64,000 bases of DNA, taken from contig JBCFYV010000012.1 of the NCBI GenBank assembly GCA_039000515.1, forward strand, positions 128,102,652-128,166,651, in the 5' to 3' direction. The translations under genes and the position numbers were made by a program. Each line of letters opens with the position of its first letter. Position 1 is the first letter of the stretch. Below are positions 47,501-57,994 of the stretch, in pieces. Source of the stretch: Timema cristinae. Lineage: Eukaryota; Arthropoda; Insecta; Phasmatodea; Timematidae. Under the pieces are notes generated by a model. The model was given only the letters and a program-made list of their open reading frames with translations. It was not told where the DNA came from and made no database searches.

Positions 47501-50500
47501 CCCCCAGTATACCACTACCTAGACAGCAAGGCCCCCCAGTGTACCACTACCTAGACAGCAAGGCCCCCCAGTATACCACTACCTAGACAGCAAGGCTCCC
47601 AGTGATACCACTACCTAGACAGCAAGGCTCCCAGTGTACCACTACCTAGACAGCAAGGCTCCCAGTTACCACTACCTAGACAGCAAGGCTCCCAGTATAC
47701 CACTACCTAGACAGCAAGGCTCCCAGTATACCACTACCTAGACAGCAAGGCTCCCAGTGATACCACTACCTAGACATCAAGGCTCCAGTTACCACTACCT
47801 AGACAGTCAAGGCCCCCCCAGTATACCACTACCTAGACAGCAAGGCTCCCAGTGTACCACTACCTAGACAGCAAGGCTCCCAGTGTACCACTACCTAGAC
47901 AGCAAGGCTCCCAGTATACCACTACCTAGACAGCAAGGCTCCCAGTATACCACTACCTAGACAGCAAGGCTCCCAGTATACCACTACTAGACAGCAAGGA
48001 TCCCAGTGTACCACTACCTAGACAGCAAGGTCCCACTCCAAGTATTACCACTACCTAGACAGCAAGGCTCCCAGTTAACCACTACCTAGACAGCAAGGCT
48101 CCCAGTTTACCACTACCTAGACAGCAAGGCTCCCAGTATACCACTACCTAGACAGCAAGGCTCCCAGTGTACCACTACCTAGACAGCAAGGCTCCCAGTT
48201 TACCCCTACCTAGACAGCAAGGCTCCCAGTATACCACTACCTAGACAGCAAGCCCCAGTATACCACTACCTAGACAGCAAGGCTCCCAGTGTACCACTAC
48301 CTAGACACAAGGCCCCAGTAACCACTACCTAGACAGCAAGGCTCCCAGTAATACCAACCCCCCACTACTAGACAGCAAGGCTCCCAGTGTACCACTACCT
48401 AGACAGCAAGGCTCCCAGTATACCACTACCTAGACAGCAAGGCTCCCAGTATACCACTACCTAGACAGCAAGGCTCCCAGTATACCACTACCTAGACAGC
48501 AAGGCTCCCAGTTACCACTACCTAGACAGCAAGGCTCCCAGTATACCACTACCTAGACAGCAAGGCTCCCAGTGTACCACTACTACATTGTAACAGCAAG
48601 GCTCCCAGTATACCACTACCTAGACAGCAAGGCCCTCCATACTAGCGCCACTACCTAGACAGCAAGGCTCCAGTATACCACTACCTAGACAGCAAGGCTC
48701 CCAGTGTACCACTACCTAGACAGCAAGGCTCCCAGTGTACCACTACCTAGACAGCAAGGCTTCCCCAACGCAGGCGTTACCACTACCTAGACAGCAAGGC
48801 TCCCAGTGTACCACTACCTAGACAGCAAGGCTCCCAGTGTACCACTACCTAGACAGCAAGGCCTCCCAGTTACCACTACCTAGACAGCAAGGCTCCCAGT
48901 GTACCACTACCTAGACAGCAAGGCTCCCAGTGTACCACTACCTAGACAGCAAGGCTCCAGGTACCACTACCTAGACAGCAAGGCTCCCATGTACCACTAC
49001 CTAGACAGCCAAGGCTCCCAGTAACCACTACCTAGACAGCAAGGCTCCAGTGTACCACTACCTAGACAGCAAGGCTCCCAGTTACCACTACCTAGACAGC
49101 AAGGCTCCCAGTGTACCACTACCTAGACAGCAAGGCTCCCAGTGTACCACTACCTAGACAGCAAGGCTCCCAGTGTACCACTACCTAGACAGCAAGGCAC
49201 CCTAACACAGAGGTCCATACCACTACCTAGACAGCAAGGCTCCCCAGTATACCACTACCTAGACAGCAAGGCCCACCCCAGTCCATACCTATAGACAGCA
49301 GGCCCAGTTACCACTACCTAGACAGCAAGGCTCCCAGTATACCACTACCTAGACAGCAAGGCTCCCAGTATACCACTACCTAGACAGCAAGGCTCCCAGT
49401 ATACCACTACCTAGACAGCAAGGCTCCCCCAGTTACCACTAACCTAGAGCAGAAGGCCACCCACAGTTATACACTACCTAGACAGCAAGGCTCCCCAGTT
49501 ACCACTACCTAGACAGCAAGGCCCTCCCAGTTACACACTATCCTAGACAGCAAGGCCCCCCCAGTATACCACTACCTAGACAGCAAGGCTCCCAGATATA
49601 GCCACTATACCTAGACAGCAGGCCCCCCCAGTATACCACTACCTAGACAGCAAGGCCCCCCAGTATACCACTACCTAGACAGCAAGGCTCCCAGTATACC
49701 ACTACCTAGACAGCAAGGCCCCAGTATACCACTACCTAGACAGCAAGGCCCCAGTTATACCACTACCTAGACAGCAAGGCCCCCCAGTATACACTACCTA
49801 GACAGCAAGGCTCCCAGTATACCACTACCTAGACAGCAAGGCCTCCCAGTATACCACTACCTAGACAGCAAGGCCCCCCCAGTATACCACTACCTAGACA
49901 GCAAGGCCCCCCAGTATACCACTACCTAGACAGCAAGGCTCCCCCAGTATACCACTACCTAGACAGCAAGGCTCCCAGTATACCACTACCTAGACAGCAA
50001 GGCTCCCAGTGTACCACTACCTAGACAGCAAGGCCCCAGTGTACCACTATCTAGACAGCAAGGCTCCCAGTGTACCACTACCTAGACAGCAAGGCTCCCA
50101 GTGTACCACTACTCAGACAGCAAGGCTCCCAGTGTACCACTACCTAGACAGCAAGGCTCCCAGTGTACCACTATCTAGACAGCAAGGCTCCCCAGTGTAC
50201 CACTACCTAGACAGCAAGGATCCCAGTATACCACTACCTAGACAGCAAGGATCCCAGTTACCACTATCTAGACAGCAAGGCTCCCAGTGTACCACTACCT
50301 AGACAGCAAGGACAAGCCCCCAGTGATACCACTATCTAGACAGCAAGGCTCCCAGTGTACCACTACCTAGACAGCAAGGCCCCCCAGTATACCACTATCT
50401 AGACAGCAAGGCCCCCCCAGTGTACCACTACCTAGACAGCAAGGATCCCAGTATACCACTATCTAGACAGCAAGGCTCCCAGTTACCACTACTAGACAGC

Positions 50501-53216
50501 AAGGCCCCCAGTGTACCACTACCTAGACAGCAAGGTCCGATCCCTAGGATCCGATCACTACCTAGACAGCAAGGCCCCCAGTTACCACTACCTAGACAGC
50601 AAGGCCCCCCAGTATACCACTACCTAGACAGCAAGGCTCCCAGTGTACCACTACCTAGACAGCAAGGCAGCCTCGCCACCAGTATACCACTACCTAGACA
50701 GCAAGGCTCCCAGTATACCACTACCTAGACAGCAAGGCCCCCCAGTATACCACTACCTAGACAGCAAGGCCCCCCAGTGTACCACTACCTAGACAGCAAG
50801 GCTCCCAGTATACCACTACCTAGACAGCAAGGCTCCCAGTGTACCACTACCTAGACAGCAAGGCCCCCCCAGTATACCACTACCTAGACAGCAAGGCTCC
50901 CCAGTGTACCACTACCTAGACAGCAAGGCCCCCAGTGTACCACTACCTAGACAGCAAGGCTCCCAGTATACACTACCTAGACAGCAAGGCTCCCAGTATA
51001 CCACTACCTAGACAGCAAGGCCCCCAGTGTACCACTACCTAGACAGCAAGGCCCCCAGTGTACCACTACCTAGACAGCAAGGCCCCAGTATACCACTACC
51101 TAGACAGCAAGGCTCCCAGTGTACCACTACTAGACAGCAAGGCTCCAGTGTACCACTACCTAGACAGCAAGGCTCCCAGTATACCACTACCTAGACAGCA
51201 AGGCTCCCAGTGTACCACTACTCTAGACAGCAAGGCTCCCAGTTACCACTACCTAGACAGCAAGGCTCCCAGTATACCACTACCTAGACAGCAAGGCTCC
51301 CAGTTACCACTACTAGACAGCAAGGCTCCCAGTATACCACTACCTAGACAGCAAGGCTCCCAGTGTACCACTACCTAGACAGCAAGGCTCCCAGTATACC
51401 ACTACCTAGACAGCAAGGCCCCAGTATACACTACCTAGACAGCAAGGCCCCAGTGTACCACTACCTAGACAGCAAGGCCCCCAGTGTTACCACTACCTAG
51501 ACAGCAAGGCCCCCAGTGTACCACTACCTAGACAGCAAGGCCCCCCAGTATACCACTACCTAGACAGCAAGGCCCCCCAGTATACCACTACCTAGACAGC
51601 AAGGCTCCCAGTGTACCACTACCTAGACAGCAAGGCCCCCAGTATACCACTACCTAGACAGCAAGGCTCCCCAGTGTACCACTACCTAGACAGCAAGGCT
51701 CCCAGTGTACCACTACCTAGACAGCAAGGCCCCCCAGTGTACCACTACCTAGACAGCAAGGCCCCCAGTTACACTACCTAGACAGCAAGGCTCCCAGTGT
51801 ACCACTATCTAGACAGCAAGGCTCCCAGTATACCACTACCTAGACAGCAAGGCTCCCAGTATACCACTACCTAGACAGCAAGGCCCCCAGTATACCACTA
51901 CCTAGACAGCAAGGCCCCAGTGTACACTACCTAGACAGCAAGGCTCCCAGTATACCACTACCTAGACAGCAAGGCTCCCCAGTATACCACTACCTAGACA
52001 TCAAGGCCCCCCATGTACCACTACCTAGACAGCAAGGCCCCCCAGTATACCACTACTAGACAGCAAGGCTCCCAGTTACCACTACCTAGACAGCAAGGCT
52101 CCAGTACCACTACTAGACGCAAGGCTCCAGTTACCACTACTAGACAGCAAGGCCCCCAGTATATCACCACTACTAGACAGCAAGGCTCCCAGTGTACCAC
52201 TACCTAGAACAAAGGCTCCCCAGTATACCACTACCTAGACAGCAAGGCCCCCAGTTACCACTACACTAGACAGCAAGGCTCCCAGTATACCACTACCTAG
52301 ACAGCAGGCCCCCAGTTACCCACTACCTAGACAGCAAGGCCCCCCAGTTACACCTACCTAGACAGCAAGGCCCCAGTATACCACTACCTAGACAGCAAGG
52401 CCCCAGTGTACCACATACCTAGACAGCAAGGCCCCCCCAGTTACCATACTACCTAGACAGCAAGGCCCCCCAGTGTACCACTACCTAGACAGCAAGGCCC
52501 CAGTTACCACTACCTAGACAGCAAGGCCCCCCAGTGTACCACTACCTAGACAGCAAGGCTCCCAGTATACCACTACCTAGACAGCAAGGCTCCCAGTGTA
52601 CCACTACCTAGACAGCAAGGCTCCCAGTGTACCACTACCTAGACAGCAAGGCTCCAGGTTACCACTACCTAGACAGCAAGGCTCCCAGTGTACCACTACC
52701 TAGACAGCAAGGCTCCCAGTGTACCACTACCTAGACAGCAAGGCTCCCAGTGTACCACTACCTAGACAGCAAGGCTCCCAGTATACCACTACCTAGACAG
52801 CAAGGCTCCCAGTATACCACTACCTAGACAGCAAGGCCTCCCAGTATACCACTACCTAGACAGCAAGGCTCCCCAGTATACCACTACTAGACAGCAAGGC
52901 CCCCCCAGTATACCACTACCTAGACAGCAAGGCTCCCAGTATACCACTACCTAGACAGCAAGGCCCCAGTTACCACTACCTAGACAGCAAGGCCCCCCAG
53001 TATACCACTACCTAGACAGCAAGGCTCCCAGTTACCACTACTACTAGACAGCAAGGCCTCCCAGTATACCACTACCTAGACAGCAAGGATCCCAGTATAC
53101 CACTACCTAGACAGCAAGGCCCCCAGTATACCACTACCTAGACAGCAAGGCTCCCAGTGTACCACTACCTAGACAGCAAGGCTCCCAGTATACCACTACC
53201 TAGACAGCAAGGCCCC
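41544..53216 (+). repeat. Giant 31-bp minisatellite, 11.7 kb, roughly 370 copies
   Basis: The unit is CTACCTAGACAGCAAGGCTC then CCAGTGTACCA. Variation concentrates in three places: CAGCAAG/CATCAAG, GCTCCCAG versus GCCCCCCCAG (31 to 33 bp units), and GTGTACC/GTATACC. From 41544 to about 43515 units are intact, and a three-unit pattern recurs. Beyond about 43520 a large share of units have lost or gained bases (ACACTACC, CCAGTTACC, ACTACTAGAC), and scrambled inserts occur, for example near 48350, 48640, 49200 and 50540. It lies wholly within AP-2 intron 2. All ORFs in it are artefacts. Confidence 0.98.
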
Positions 53217-53870
53217 ATCTTCCCCTTCTCTATAGACTCCATGCCTAAAGTCCTCCACCCCGGATATCCGTTCACTTACGATAGTGGGGCAGGGCTGAGG
53301 GAACGAAGAGTGCACCAGCATTTGCGTGGTGGGTGACATCAGTAGTACCGATTAAGATAATATCGCTCAGCGCTATAAATGTTTATTATGCATGTTACGT
53401 GCACCTTTGTAGGGTCCGTAGTTCCTCTGGCCACTGGAACAAAGGTTCAGGGATCGACTCTTGATCATTGTCAATCTACAATCACCTTCCGCTTGTCGAG
53501 TCCTCCAAATGAGGTTCTAGAAACTCAGGCACTCTTCTATATTTATATCTTATTCATCTTTATTAAAGCAGCCGTCTTGGTCAGCGAGACAGTATCAATC
53601 GCTGTCAGGCCACACGGCTTAAAATACAGTAGTCTGTGTCTTTTCTGGAACTACTGCTTTATTTTGTTGAAGCTTATACTCCCTCTCGCTCTTCACGAAA
53701 AGCCAACCTTTGTCAAGTCAATAAGAGAGAGGGGATATAAAACTCTGAAATTTCTTAACTCGAGGTAAAGAGGAAAGATCGCTGCTAGTCCTCAGAAATA
53801 TTAAAATGACTGTATTTGTTGGAGGGAGGCTCTATCTAGAGTTTTATTTCATCAAGACCAGTCTCACAGC
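53217..53870. other. Unannotated intron 2 segment with SINE scrap
   Basis: A SINE-middle fragment (CAGCATTTGCGTGGTGGG) lies at about 53317-53334. The 129-codon open frame at 53379-53768 has a hydrophobic stretch but no family resemblance and no repeat periodicity. I do not call it a gene. Confidence 0.35.
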
Positions 53871-54306
53871 TCTGTTGTTTCTGTTAATACTCACATAGGG
53901 CTATGGAGGAAGTACAGCTCTGTTGTTTCTGTTAATACTCACATAGGGCTATGGAGGAAGAACAGCTCTGTTGTTTCTGTTAATACTCATATGGAGGAAG
54001 AACAGCTCTGTTGTTTCTGTTAATACTCATATGGAGGAAGAACAGCTCTGTTGTTTCTGTTAATACTCATATGGAGGAAGAACAGCTCTGTTGTTTCTGT
54101 TAATACTCATATGGAGGAAGAACAGCTCTGTTGTTTCTGTTAATACTCATATGGAGGAAGAACAGCTCTGTTGTTTCTGTTAATACTCATATGGAGGAAG
54201 AACAGCTCTGTTGTTTCTGTTAATACTCATATGGAGGAAGAACAGCTCTGTTGTTTCTCTTAATACTCATATGGAGGAAGAACAGCTCTGTTGTTTCTGT
54301 TAATAC
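53871..54306 (+). repeat. 40-bp minisatellite, about 10.5 copies
   Basis: The unit is AACAGCTCTGTTGTTTCTGT then TAATACTCATATGGAGGAAG. The first two units are about 51 bp because they retain CATAGGGCT before ATGGAGGAAG, suggesting they are the ancestral form. Confidence 0.96.
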
Positions 54307-54721
54307 GATGGTTAAAAACAGATGTAGCTTTCCCAATAATAATATAGTTGAGGATATTTTTGAGTGGTTTTGAAAATTCTGATCTGTCATTCTCTTTAGA
54401 AAAAGAGCAGTTTAGGATGTTTACCCCCAAATAGGAAGCTAAAATCACGTCTTCCCGCATTTAAGTGCAGTCAGTGAACAGAACTCGTCTCCTGACTGCA
54501 CTTAACAATGAGTGCAGATGATTCTTTATTGGTAATATTGGAGATTACCTACTGGGAGTTGTGTCTGCTAAGTTATGTTAGCTTGTAAGTCGTATGATAT
54601 TCTCCGTGTGTCCATAGAGAAGACAGTAATGGACCTCTGATAAAAATAAACCTGGTTTTAACTTGTTGTATAAATAAGTGTTTGTCATTGCAACGTTACT
54701 GAGTCTGGTGTTTGTGTACAG
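54307..54721. other. TfAP-2: End of intron 2, unannotated
   Basis: Unique sequence leading to the exon C acceptor. A short inverted repeat of TTAAGTGCAGTCAG... and CTGACTGCACTTAA (about 54461-54506) could form a small hairpin. Confidence 0.45.
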
Positions 54722-54863
54722 GTGAGGCGATCCATCTAGCCAGAGACTTCGGGTACGTGTGCGAGACGGAGTTCCCAGCGCGCCAAGTGGCGGAGTACCT
54801 AAGCAGACAACACACGGACCCCTCAGAGTCTTACCGGCGCAAGGAACTCATCCACGCCACCAA
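54722..54863 (+). CDS. TfAP-2: TfAP-2 exon C (helix-span-helix, N-terminal part)
   Basis: This 142-nt exon completes a glycine codon begun in exon B and reads [20 protein letters not shown], then [20 protein letters not shown] and KELIHATK. This is the conserved start of the AP-2 helix-span-helix dimerisation region. The acceptor is a T/G-rich tract ending in TACAG, and the donor is AA|GTGAGA; the split AA|A lysine codon is completed in exon D. The exon begins with GTGAGG, so acceptor and exon together read CAG|GTGAGG, a composite that also resembles a 5' splice site. It sits alone between a 30-kb intron and a 3-kb intron. There are no frame defects. Confidence 0.96.
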
Positions 54864-54940
54864 GTGAGACATTGATCTATGCTAGAGCACAATGGTCCCC
54901 GATAAGGCTGGATTCACACATTCACCGGGAATACAGAGAG

Positions 54941-55130
54941 CCCACTTCTGTGGTCAAATGGTATAAGGTGTCACTATTTCCATTATGGGGAGATCAGTGT
55001 TCGAATCCCAGTCAAGTTTACTGAAGGTTTCCCCCTAGCTTATTTTTCACTATCCCTATATGCAAGTGTGGATACATTTCCTCTAAATGGGACCTTCCTC
55101 ATCCCTAGCCTGCTATTATAACTAGTAGTG
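54941..55130 (+). mobile_element. tRNA-derived SINE copy, + orientation
   Basis: Head with TGTGGTCAAATGGTATAAGG (A-box side), B-box-like GTGTTCGAATCCCAGTC, then the reversed family middle (GGATACATTTCCTCTAAATG, CTTCCTCATCCCTAGCC). It lies in AP-2 intron 3. Confidence 0.72.
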
Positions 55131-55815
55131 TTCACGGTGTTAGACATTGACATTAATATCACGATGGAGGCTCTCAAACTATTGTCTTATGCCGTGAAAC
55201 AAATCAAATCAAACACTTTCCCATTTCACGAATTATTTCAAATAATTTCACAACAGTAAATGTAGTTGTCTGCCAGTATCTCTCTTTGTAGGCACATGCG
55301 CATTAATTGAGTCATTTCATTTTGAAATTGTATTGGGTCTCCCAAGCTGATGTCGCGCAGAACGCTGAAGTTATTTCAAGACATACTGAGAGGACAACGC
55401 CTGCCCGTGAACGTGAACGTGAACGTGTGAACAATATTAACATTACATGTCTAGTCAATCATAAACATAAGTAGCCGAGTGGGTACAGTCATACTATAAA
55501 GGTGTTTGACCATTTTTATACGATTATTGATACATTATAATAAAACTAGACATATTTATAAATATGTTTTAAGTTAACTAAAGTTAATAGACATCATGGG
55601 AAAGGGCCAAGATCGAATGCAGAACCAATATCATTAAAAGTGAAAAACAATGTTCTGATTGGTGGAAATGTTTCCCAAATAGGGTTGACCCACTCAACAT
55701 TTTCGATATACACATGCCCAAATAAATGCTCTTGCTCATGATTATTTATCCAGAGTAATTGTTCAAATTTTTTCTGAAACCCAGTGAGGTAAAACATCTA
55801 ACCTTAATGTGGATC
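55131..55815. other. Intron 3 segment, unannotated
   Basis: Unique AT-rich sequence; the minus-strand open frame 55594-55797 has no recognisable family. Confidence 0.4.
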
Positions 55816-55940
55816 CCAGGCCGCCACCGTGGTTCGGATTCCACGTTAAACTGTAGGTCCTTCATTTCATCTCACAATCACCCTACCATTACACATTAGC
55901 GTAAGTGCGTATAACCCGAATGGGTAGTAAGACGCGGTGC

Positions 55941-55986
<46 letters not shown>
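55816..55986 (+). mobile_element. Young SINE, + orientation, with 10-bp target site duplication
   Basis: Begins CCAGGCCGCCACCGTGGTTC, runs through ACATTAGCGTAAGTGCGTAT and AACCCGAATGGGTAGTAAGA, and ends in a long (TAA)n tail. Perfect 10-bp target site duplications AATGTGGATC flank it at 55806-55815 and 55987-55996. It is shorter at the head than the copy at 56351-56627 but nearly identical over the shared ~160 bp. Confidence 0.88.
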
Positions 55987-55990
<4 letters not shown>

Positions 55991-56343
55991 TGGATCAAAC
56001 CAAATCGAACATTTCAGCAACTCAAGTCTAGAGCACAAGACTCTTGTAAAATAATTAATGTTTTATTTTATGAAAAAAAAACCAAAAAAGGATTATCTTT
56101 CAGTTAAATGTCTTTTTTTTAAACTAAGTTTGATTTAATCATTAGAAACGTGTTTATAAAACTTACCATGATCAATATATTCATATAAAGTTCAGTTTAT
56201 TTAAATCCTTTTCATATTACTTAAGATTTTGAATCATAAATAATTTAGTCGAGATTAAATAAATGTACATGATGTATCTAATAATATCTCTGAGACACAT
56301 TTATTTGAATATTATTTGTGCAGTGTCCATGTGGGGGAGGCGC

Positions 56344-56350
<7 letters not shown>

Positions 56351-56398
<48 letters not shown>

Positions 56399-56627
56399 TA
56401 TTATTAGCACCGCGTCTTACTACCCGTTCGGGTTATACGCTCTTACGCTAATGTGTAATGGTAGGGTGATTGAGAGATGAAATGAAGGATCTACAGTTTA
56501 ACGTGGAATCCGAACCACGGTGGAGGGCTGGCATTCCCCACATTCACAAGATGTCTTGTCAGAGGTGAAGGAAGGGTTTGGTAATCAGATAAATCTTTGC
56601 CGGGACCGAGGATTGAACCCCGGCCGC
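56351..56627 (-). mobile_element. Young SINE, - orientation, with 10-bp target site duplication
   Basis: Perfect 10-bp duplications CGCATATAAT flank it at 56341-56350 and 56628-56637. On the minus strand it starts GCGGCCGGGGTTCAATCCTC (B-box), passes through a ~100-bp middle, then the same segment as the neighbouring + copy, ending GACGCGGTGCTAATAATAA. It lacks an A-box half, so it is probably 5' truncated. Confidence 0.88.
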
Positions 56628-57040
56628 CGCATATAATTAAATATCATGGTTAATTGTGAGGGCTCAACCTCCTAACCACAGGCGCTCAAACAAATTTAAG
56701 AATATTGAATCCCTTCAAGAGTTATTCAGTTTTTTTATATATCTTAACAAAAGGCACTGATTTAAATAACTTTAACACTTTTTGTGGGTTTATAATTAAT
56801 AGAGTCTGGAGATAGTTGTTACAGTTTTAATACATTATTTCTTTGAGAAAAATACTGAACATAATATGATGTTTAATCTTCAAATATCAGGTGTTAAAAT
56901 AACTGTAACCATATTGGGTAATGGATGGATGTGGGTGGGGGGTAAGTTGTTACATTGGTTTATAATATGTATTTAAAGTAACTGTTTCTTAGACTAAACA
57001 AAATAATTAAAACAATTTAGTAATATGAACACTATCCTCT

Positions 57041-57240
57041 TCAGTGGCTAAATGGTCTAAGGAGCTCTCCTCATGTTCGACTGACTTGCTGAAGATGGGG
57101 AAATTGAGGCTCACATCTCGTTATGGTCTATTGAGGTTTTTTTATTAAACGGTTCCCCACTCTCCTTCCACGCAAATTTCGGGTAGATTACCTCTAAAAT
57201 GCCTCCTTCCTCATCCCTACCCCACTAGGGTAATTATCAT
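57041..57240 (+). mobile_element. tRNA-derived SINE copy, + orientation
   Basis: Head TCAGTGGCTAAATGGTCTAA (A-box-like), a B-box remnant near GAGGCTCACATCTCG, and the reversed family middle (CCCACTCTCCTTCCACGCAA, CTTCCTCATCCCTACCCC). Confidence 0.7.
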
Positions 57241-57285
57241 AATGCATTTAACCTGAACGCAGCGATAATAAAAACTTATTAGACT

Positions 57286-57412
57286 ATCTTCTGGTGGTTT
57301 TCTCTCTTTTTCTTCATGCAGATGCGGGTACATTTCCTCTGAAGTCTTACCTTCTTCATCCCTAACCTGATTATGTGTTTAAGTTTAGCCTGAACAGGAA
57401 GTAAAATGAGGG
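57286..57412 (+). mobile_element. SINE 3'-half fragment
   Basis: Carries only the family middle and tail side: GATGCGGGTACATTTCCTCT, then CTTCATCCCTAACCTG. Confidence 0.6.
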
Positions 57413-57431
57413 TATCTTGTAATAATCATAA

Positions 57432-57600
57432 TATTTTTTATTTTATACTACCTGCTCAGGTATATGCATGTATGATAATTACATTAATGGGGCAGGGATG
57501 AGGAAGAATGCATTTTAGAGCTAATGTACATACATTTGTGTGGAATGAGAGTGTGAAACCATTTAGGAAAAAAAAACCTATTTCCGTCCACCAAAAAACA
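57432..57600 (-). mobile_element. SINE 3'-half fragment
   Basis: Family middle in the other orientation: GGCAGGGATGAGGAAGAATG, then TTTGTGTGGAATGAGAGTGT and CCATTTAGGAAAAAAAAACC. The tRNA-like head is missing. Confidence 0.62.
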
Positions 57601-57822
57601 TCACAACTACCCATTTCCAACCCCTCCATTTAAAATATATATATTTGCTTATAACTCAGAAACTATTGGTTTTATAAAAATATGCTTCAAATATTTTGTT
57701 TTAAATGTTTGCCATTCCTATAAGTGTGCGATGATAAGGTATTCCCTATCTCACCAGAATACTTGTCAGAGCGACATCCTATCTCTGAGAGGTGGTAAGG
57801 ATTGTTGATTGTTGGTTTCCAG

Positions 57823-57994
57823 ACAAATCACCAAAGAGTTGATGGATCTGCTGAACCAAGACAGGTCTCCCTTGTGCAACACTCGTCCTCAGCATATCCT
57901 GGACCCGAGCATACAAAGACATCTAACTCACTTCTCTCTCATCTCTCACGGGTTCGGTAGTCCGGCCATTGTGGCAGCTCTCACTGCGATACAG
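57823..57994 (+). CDS. TfAP-2: TfAP-2 exon D (helix-span-helix core)
   Basis: The 172-nt exon follows GGTTTCCAG. It encodes [20 protein letters not shown], then [20 protein letters not shown], then [17 protein letters not shown]. This is the most conserved part of the AP-2 dimerisation domain and is nearly unchanged across animals. The exon ends at a phase-0 boundary, ATACAG|GTCAGT. The last ~20 exon bases, the donor and the next ~20 intron bases form the first unit of a 46-bp tandem array running to about 58790. Reading through the donor gives Val-Ser-stop at once. The exon itself is intact. Confidence 0.97.

Noticed and set aside
41544..53216. Telomeric or centromeric satellite
   Set aside because: The unit is not a known telomere motif, and the block lies between exons of one gene, so it is an intronic minisatellite as assembled.
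53379..53768. 129-codon ORF as a membrane protein gene
   Set aside because: It has one hydrophobic stretch but no family motif or supporting splice signals, and lies in an intron; a frame this long is compatible with chance.
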